Origin: Molossus alvarezi | Lineage: Eukaryota > Chordata > Mammalia > Chiroptera > Molossidae | NCBI GenBank assembly: GCA_037176705.1 | Contig: CM073898.1 | Coordinates: 22,180,488-22,244,487 of the forward strand | Direction: 5' to 3' | Length of the DNA: 64,000 nucleotides | Shown: positions 57,881-64,000 of the stretch, in pieces | Position numbering within the stretch: position 1 is the stretch's first letter | Layout of the letters: each line of letters starts with the position of its first letter | Position numbers and translations under genes: made by a program | Notes under the pieces: generated by a model | Database searches by the model: none | What the model was told of the DNA's origin: nothing | Seen by the model: only the letters and a program-made list of their open reading frames with translations

Positions 57881-60800
57881 TGATTGGACACTTGGACCCC
57901 AGTAGTGTGACATATAAAATGTGAAAAGTTTCAGCCAGGGTCTGGATTATCTTTCCTTCTTGACAAACACAGCCTATCCATGCCCTACAGAGCTTGTAAG
58001 TACATTTTCCAAAGGGGCTCCCACATTGCAGATGTGTTGCGGAATCTGCTTTCCTCATCCCACACCTCTTTGCACACTCGGTTCACCCCTCTTGGCCAAC
58101 ACTCATCCTCTTGCTGTGTTTCCAGTTTTGAAGCCGATCTGAGTCTGTCCTGCTAAGCTGTCCTTATTTTCAAATCTTAGTTTTCCCCATCTGGAACATG
58201 AGTTCCAGACCTAATTTATTGGTAATGACCCCTTTATTAATCAATTATGGGGAATTATTCCCTTTGTACTTGTTTTTTTTTTCTGTCTCCTCCCCGAGGG
58301 AGCCCAGACAGGCACATTCTGACCCTACAGGTAGGCATGGATAACCAGCCTGCCCCATATAACGAGCATGGAAATATTGCTCAAGAATTGCTAGTGGATT
58401 TTAGCCTACAAATTTATTTTTCAAAGCACGGATTTAAGTGTGAAATACATAAGTCACTGTTTCTATCCAGAGGTTGGTCGGGGCAGTAAGACCCAGGAAC
58501 ACATGGCTGGCATTAGAAGTCTCATAAAACATTTAGGAAATACCACATGCTGGGAAAGACACAAAGTGAAGAATATGATCATATCAAAGACAAGGAGGAT
58601 TATAAAACCCCAAATTAGAAATCAGAGAAAGTGAGAGCTACTAAGACGGCCCAGCAATGCAAGTCCATAATGGGAAGTCAAAGGTATAGGGAGAGGTCTT
58701 TGGGGAAATTTCCAGCAATGGACCTTGCTAAAGGCAGTTGGTTTTGTATTGAAAAGGACTAAGGGCCAGATGAGAACTATCGATCACCCCATGTTCTCCT
58801 TGTTGTACAACATGGCACATTGTCGCTCATAAAAAACCACATTCCTGGGGTTAGTCCGATGTTATTAATTAATAATAAGGAAAAAAAGTATATGATCTGA
58901 AATATGTTAAATACATCTAGCATCTCAAAACATAAGCCTAGAGTCTGACAAATTAAAAATAGAACCCCAGCTTTGACATTCACACAAGAGTAAGTCAATA
59001 CGTTACATTTACAGTATAAAATAGTTTACTCTAGAAATAAATTCATACATTATTTCAGAATATCATGTCAACCTTTTTTTTTTTTCTATTAGAAAAATTT
59101 TGTTTAGGCCACAAGAAGTGTATTGTGAATCATGTATCATACTCTCAACGTTTCCATCATTTTAAAATGTGTTCCTAGTAAATGCATGTGAATGGCTTAA
59201 GCATGAAAACCCGACGACACAGTGATGATATACAGCTGTGCCTACATTGTACAAATCTTTTATGACACGTTTCACTTGCTTTAACTCTCTGTGGTAGTAA
59301 ACATCAAGAAATAACTCTTTACTATTTCAACTGAACACCAGCTAAAAGTAGAGAAACTATTTTTAAAAAATGTCACCTCTACTACGGTGCCAATACATTA
59401 TAAAGGAAATTAGACATTACATGTCCAGGCATTCATTATAGAGGGTTTGCAGCAAAAGAAAAGAAATATAAGATATATTACATTATATCTATTTAATTTG
59501 TCTTTTTTTATTATGTGTATTGGTTGTAAGAACTCATTCTTGCCTGACAACCATTCCTTTTTCCTGTCAGGTTCAAGCAAAGCTAAGCCATCTAAAGAAG
59601 TGAACCATTATATTATAAATGGGGTACTAAAACTTGCCTACACTTTGCCTAGACCATGGAGAGTTACTCGGGTTAGAACTCTATCTGGATCAATTTTAAA
59701 ATTCTCTTAATTGAAACAAAAAGTCAAACAGACAAATAAGAAGCATAACAATTGCTTATAGAGATGATGTATGTTTTCAGAGGAATTGAGAAGGTTTCAG
59801 AGGCTATGAATATCATAGCCTCTCTATTCCAGATTGACTAAGAACAGTCCAGTAAAAAGAGCAGCTAAAATAAAATGTTAACTAAGGTACCCAAAGAGAG
59901 CCAAGGAACTCATAATGTTAACAAGTAGAGGCAGAGATGCCCAACCAAGGAGCAAATTGAAAGGTCCGTCCTGTAGAAACCTATTTTTAGTAATGAAATC
60001 CTGAGAAAATGCCTTCACAAAGAATACTTAAACAGGAAATATTGTTTATTTTAGATTCTGTTTATTAATTACTATTTATAAAGCCAATGTTTTATGAATA
60101 TAATTAAATGGGTTAAGACAATAACAGTTTGGTTTGCATTCTCTGCCAAAGCACAAAGCAACATAAACCATGGTTACTGAAATACACAGCTGTCCTTGGT
60201 GCTGAAAGCCTGTTTTAGAGGTCATAGGGAAAGAAAGGATCCTGATGTTTGGTGTGTTCAACAATACAGAGAGGTCATAAAAACATGCCAAAAAAAAAAA
60301 AAATTCAACATATATCCTCAGAGTCTGTATAAGGAGGGCATTTACCTTAATTAAGTGTCCAACTTATTTAAAAAATAAGATGTCTAAAAATCAGATTACT
60401 TATACTAAGCTGGGAACTATTCCGATCGTTTCTAATATTCAGGAGAGGATATGGGTTGGTGTTATCTTGCCCGGGAAAGCACCACTAAATTTATTAAGGC
60501 AGAATAATGCTGGTGACATGCATTTATAAAGAATAGACACTACTTCACAGCACTCAGTAAGGGGTGTGCTTACAGGTCTTCCACTGTAAGCACGAAGGTC
60601 TTTCGATGCTTTTTATAGGTTTCCAGACTTGCATTGTCCCTTGTCCTTGTGGCACGTCCCTGGAGCCAAATAAACAGAATCATGGGCATTATCTTTTTTA
60701 TCAGCTTTTAGTTTTGACCAGCTTCCCTGCCACCATGATTGACAGTACAGTACATTCTAGTATCAATTCTTTAGCTTCTAATCTTTGAAAAAAAATTTAG

Positions 60801-61084
60801 TACAGGGCTTTTGGTCCAAGTGCTTAGTGTTATTTTCTCAGTTAAACCTTAGTTTGCCACAGAGACCCTTGTTTAAGTTCTTCCTCCCACACTGTGTTGC
60901 TTCATGTGAACAGCCAGCCTGTGCTCTGAATACCAGACATATAAGTGCCCGGCTTGGGGCCATCCTCATCCCTAAGAATGGAAACCAGACAAGTGGCATC
61001 CATAAAGTCAGGGTGTCTTTAAATGCATACATAGTACTAATTTAACCAGCCTTTCCAAAAGTAAAACAACACCTAGAATATCGA
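57881..61084. other. No gene seen
   Basis: About 3.2 kb without a recognisable element. Frames of 64-95 codons occur on both strands with no domains. The one at 58247-58489 runs through a T-rich tract. Confidence 0.5.
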
Positions 61085-61285
61085 GTACCTGCAGTGTACC
61101 AGGTATATAGAAAACTTTATCTTAATTAATATAATTACATTCATGAGAAGGTAGTAGTATTATCTCCACATTTTTAAGCTGAGTAAGCTGACTTTTAGGT
61201 GAAGAAAGGTTAAGTACATCAAGTGAGATTGCCTATTAATAAATGTTGGAACCAGGAAAAATTGTCTGCTTTATACAACACCATG
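61085..61285 (-). mobile_element. MIR SINE (antisense)
   Basis: GAGTACCTGCAGTGTACCAG, TCATGAGAAGGTAGTAGTAT, then GAAGAAAGGTTAAGTACATC and AAATGTTGGAACCAGG. Confidence 0.68.
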
Positions 61286-61611
61286 ATCATTAACTTCAAA
61301 ATTATTACCTGAAAATTGACTAAATTTATTATAAGTAAATGGACTGTCGACACTTTATCAATGGTAAACACACACAAACACACAGGTGTGTGTATACATA
61401 TATGTGAATATATATAAATGAAGAGAGGGATGTACCTTTATCACTACAAGATGCGGGTAATTCTAGTCCTTAGCCAGGAGGAACCTGGACAGCAGGATGC
61501 CAGGTTTGACCCAAATGCTCTTCTGCTCTGGGTCTCCATTCCCCAAGGTATCATCATTTGCCATGTAATTTTATGGCTTGATGCCTTCATTAAAATAGAC
61601 TCTAGAGCATA

Positions 61612-61820
61612 GTAGTTAGTAGTTTAGCTCCAGGATCTTACAGACCTGCAGTTCATGAACTGTGTGATTTTGGGCAAAGTAAATTGATACCCTGGAATTG
61701 TTATTTCTAAGATGAAAAAAATAGCAGCTATTTCATAGAATTATTGCCAAGTTTAAGTGTAACATTGCTCGTAACCTCTTACAATTTCTGACTTGCAAGA
61801 AGCACTCAGTAAGTGTGTGT
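61612..61820 (+). mobile_element. MIR SINE (sense)
   Basis: AGTTAGTAGTTTAGCTCCAGG, GAACTGTGTGATTTTGGGCA, ATTTCTAAGATGAAAAAAAT, TTTCATAGAATTATTGCC and AGCACTCAGTAAGTG follow MIR order from the tRNA-like head to the 3' end. Confidence 0.75.
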
Positions 61821-62684
61821 ATCATTGTACTCTTTGTTGTTGCTATTACTTATTGGTAGTAGTACAGAACATGTTATTCTCTTTGATAGCTACTCAAAGA
61901 TGAATCGTCCTGGCAAAGGTTTAATCCATTTACGTTTCTGCTTCAGCTATTTGTGTTTCTGTTTGCTGGTTTGCAAATGCACAAGCGTACTGAAGGCATG
62001 GCTTCCGTCCAGTGCACAGATGCTCTGTAAAAGCCTAGCAAATATTTGTTCCTGAAAAAAAAATCACATGCTTGCCTAAGAAAACTTTTGTAATTGTAGA
62101 AAGTTTATGAATTATTTTGGTATAGGTTAAAGAATAGTTTGGGGCTGTGTGCTCTTCGGGGATTTTATAATACAGACCCTTACTGAAAACTGACCTGATA
62201 GCAGCCACCTGCTACATTCTGTGTTCCCTAAAACTGAGATCCGGTCACGGAGAACTGAAATTGTCTGTTTTGGCCACCCCAGAATTAAGCCAGATCACCC
62301 ATACTCACAGGTGTATTACACGTTCATCATTCCACAACTAAAAGAAATGATTTTACTCAAACCTGTCATTAATTTAAAACAAAATAGGTCTTCTGGCAAT
62401 GATGAGGTTGGAGGTTATAAACCAGATCTTCCTCTGAGAACAACTAAAAAAAAAGAACAAAAAACTAGATTAGATGTAAATAAGTTACTTGAGTGAATCA
62501 CAGAGCTACCAAGATAACAAGTATGTGTTTGGATAATACCTAGAGGAGAAAAGATGCTCAAAAAGTTAAAGCAAATATTTTGTATCACTCTTTCCTTTGA
62601 GCTGACAATGGATGGTTGAACCTGAAGAACTAAGCAGAATTTTCTGTAGGTTCACTGGAATAGGAGAATAAAAATTGGAATTCA
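61821..62684. other. No gene seen
   Basis: A 91-codon frame at 62221-62496 begins at GTG and has no recognised domain. Otherwise nothing. Confidence 0.45.
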
Positions 62685-62938
62685 GGCCCTGGCCAGTTTG
62701 GCTCAGCAGTTGGAGCGTTGACCTGTGGTACAGAGAGACCCGGGTTCAGTTCCCGCTAAGGGCACGTACCTCGGTTGCAGTTTGTCCCCGGCCCTGGTTG
62801 GTCGTGCGGGTGGCAGCCACTCGATGTGTCCCTTTCACATCGATGTTTCTCTTTCTCTCTCTCCCTCCCGCTCTATCTGAACAAAAAATGGAAAAATGTC
62901 CTCGGGTGAGGATAAAAAAATAAAAATTAAAAATAAAA
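62685..62938 (+). mobile_element. Full-length bat SINE, subtype A (sense)
   Basis: GGCCCTGGCCAGTTTGGCTC, A-box TGGCTCAGCAGTT, B-box GGTTCAGTTCCC, GCAGTTTGTCCCCGGCCC, CACATCGATGT, a CT tract, the hairpin TCCTCGGGTGAGGA, then an A-rich tail. Flanked by AAAATTGGAATTCAGG at 62671-62686 and 62939-62954. It is the best sense-strand reference for the subtype in this window. Confidence 0.95.
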
Positions 62939-63239
62939 AAAATTGGAATTCAGGAACTTCTAAAGAGGAGGGCATTGTTAAAGGTAATTCAGATAAAGAT
63001 CATCCTTCAAAAGGACTGAATCTAAGTTTTGAATCTTATCAGCCCTAGATTAGGATGATCTTCCCTAATCTAGCTATATATTAAAGATAAAGTAAATTCT
63101 CCCTATTGAAGATCATGTTGTAGAGGACTTAAGATTACCTCTCTAACATTGCTTAGTCAGCACTTAGTAAAACATAATCAGGCACACCCTTGAAGATGAG
63201 ACTGGATTTAAACTGGAAAGTTAAAAAAAAAAACTAACA

Positions 63240-63384
63240 GAAAACACAATAGACATTGACTCACAGGAAGCTAGATAACAGAGTGATTTCTATCATCTTA
63301 AAAATAGTATATGGTTAATATACCAAATAGTTGCAAATAATCACATTGTACACCTTAAAATTATGCAATATTATATGTCAATTT
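63240..63384 (+). mobile_element. LINE-1 3' UTR end (sense), before the SINE
   Basis: TAGTTGCAAATAATCACATTG, TACACCTTAAAATTATGCAA and TTATATGTCAATTT are the penultimate part of a laurasiatherian L1 3' UTR. The terminal bases lie after the SINE. Confidence 0.7.
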
Positions 63385-63611
63385 TTAAAAAAATTTATTT
63401 ATTTACTTTTTCCTATATTGATTTCACAGAGAGAGGGACAGGGAAAGAAAGAGATAGAAACATCGATGAGAGAGACCATCGATTGGCTGCCTCCTGCATG
63501 CCCCCACTGGGGATCAGGCCCACAACCTGGCATGTGTCCTGACCGGGAATCGAACTGATGACCTCTTGGTGCATGGGTCGACTCTCAACTACTGAGTCAC
63601 TCCAGCTGAAC
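63385..63611 (-). mobile_element. Bat SINE, subtype B, inserted in an L1 3' end
   Basis: Antisense: TATTGATTTCACAGAGAGAG, ATCGATGAGAGAGACCATCG, CTCCTGCATGCCCCC, CGGGAATCGAACTG and GAGTCACTCCAGCTGAAC. Flanked by TTATATGTCAATTT (63371-63384) and TTATATATCAATTA (63612-63625). Confidence 0.92.
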
Positions 63612-63660
63612 TTATATATCAATTATATCTCAATAAAGGTGGGGAAAATTAAACAAAAAA
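63612..63660 (+). mobile_element. LINE-1 3' UTR end (sense), after the SINE
   Basis: TATATCAATTATATCTCAAT and AAAGGTGGGGAAAATTAAAC, the usual L1 terminus, ending in an A-rich tail. Confidence 0.7.
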
Positions 63661-64000
63661 TCAAGGACTAAATAATACATAACTAAAAAAACAACTAATG
63701 GATAGAACTAACATTATATTAGACACTTCTAGTGAGGTAACTAGAGGACCAGAAGATGTGATAAAAATATAAATGTTAAAAACATAACTTGAAAAAAGCA
63801 AAGAAAGAATAAACAGGTACAAAAAAGAAAATTTATAATATTTGAAATATAGTGGAAATATCAGCATATAATAAAAAAAGTGAGAGAGTGCAGTTGAAGA
63901 AATATTGAAGAGATAATTACTAACAAATTCCAAGAGCATGATTGTAAAACATTAATAAAGATTCTAGATATAATTATAGTAAAATTGCTTAAATAAAAGA
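63661..64000. other. No gene seen
   Basis: AT-rich; a 92-codon minus-strand frame at 63661-63939 is low in complexity (Leu, Phe, Ile, Tyr) and typical of AT-rich noncoding DNA. Confidence 0.5.

Noticed and set aside
1..64000. A multi-gene defence, biosynthetic or other novel system
   Set aside because: No adjacent coding genes or operon-like structure exist; the window is mammalian noncoding DNA dominated by mobile-element remains.

Overview
The window is vertebrate nuclear DNA from a bat outside the fruit-bat family. It carries 16 copies of tRNA-derived SINEs of the Ves type, whose heads read GCCCTGGCCRGTTTGGCTC in sense, most with clear target-site duplications. It also carries placental-mammal repeats: MIR, L2, old L1M, Charlie and Tigger DNA transposons, and ERVL-type LTR elements. 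I cannot name the genus. I found no convincing protein-coding exon. The longest open frame is 171 codons and looks like chance, so the window reads as intergenic or intronic DNA made of layered mobile-element remains in AT-rich sequence.

Layout. 1-6,000: AT-rich, with one small hAT relic near 3.3 kb. 6.0-8.8 kb: a 3' L1 fragment, then a GC-rich LTR-derived block with CCAAT boxes and a TATA box on the minus strand. 10.6-14 kb: L2, a 28-bp minisatellite and a broken Charlie transposon. 15.2-17.2 kb: L1 3' ends in both orientations and an unexplained CpG-rich patch. 17.8-20.7 kb: an antisense ERVL-type provirus with two LTR-like ends, a tRNA-Leu primer binding site, and a 5S rRNA retropseudogene inserted in its 3' LTR. 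21.5-24 kb: a Tigger element, three SINEs packed into 520 bp, and an old L1. 24-36 kb: mostly unique sequence with MIR/L2 scraps and six more SINEs, three of them within 910 bp. 36.8-47.7 kb: a second CpG-rich patch, L1 ORF2 antisense, an L1M 3' end, a palindromic MITE, and an LTR-like insertion inside another L1M. 49-64 kb: L2 remains, MIRs, microsatellites and further SINEs, ending in an L1 3' end split by a SINE.

The elements record an insertion order. The ERVL LTR is older than the 5S copy inside it. Charlie appears older than the LTR-like piece that splits it. L2 and L1 copies are split by SINEs. At 23.1-23.6 kb one SINE landed in the duplicated target of another. No gene set works together here, and I did not find an undescribed multi-gene system. 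The best leads are the tailless 5S retropseudogene, the head-only SINE class, the exact-length minisatellite, the LTR promoter block and the CpG-rich patches.
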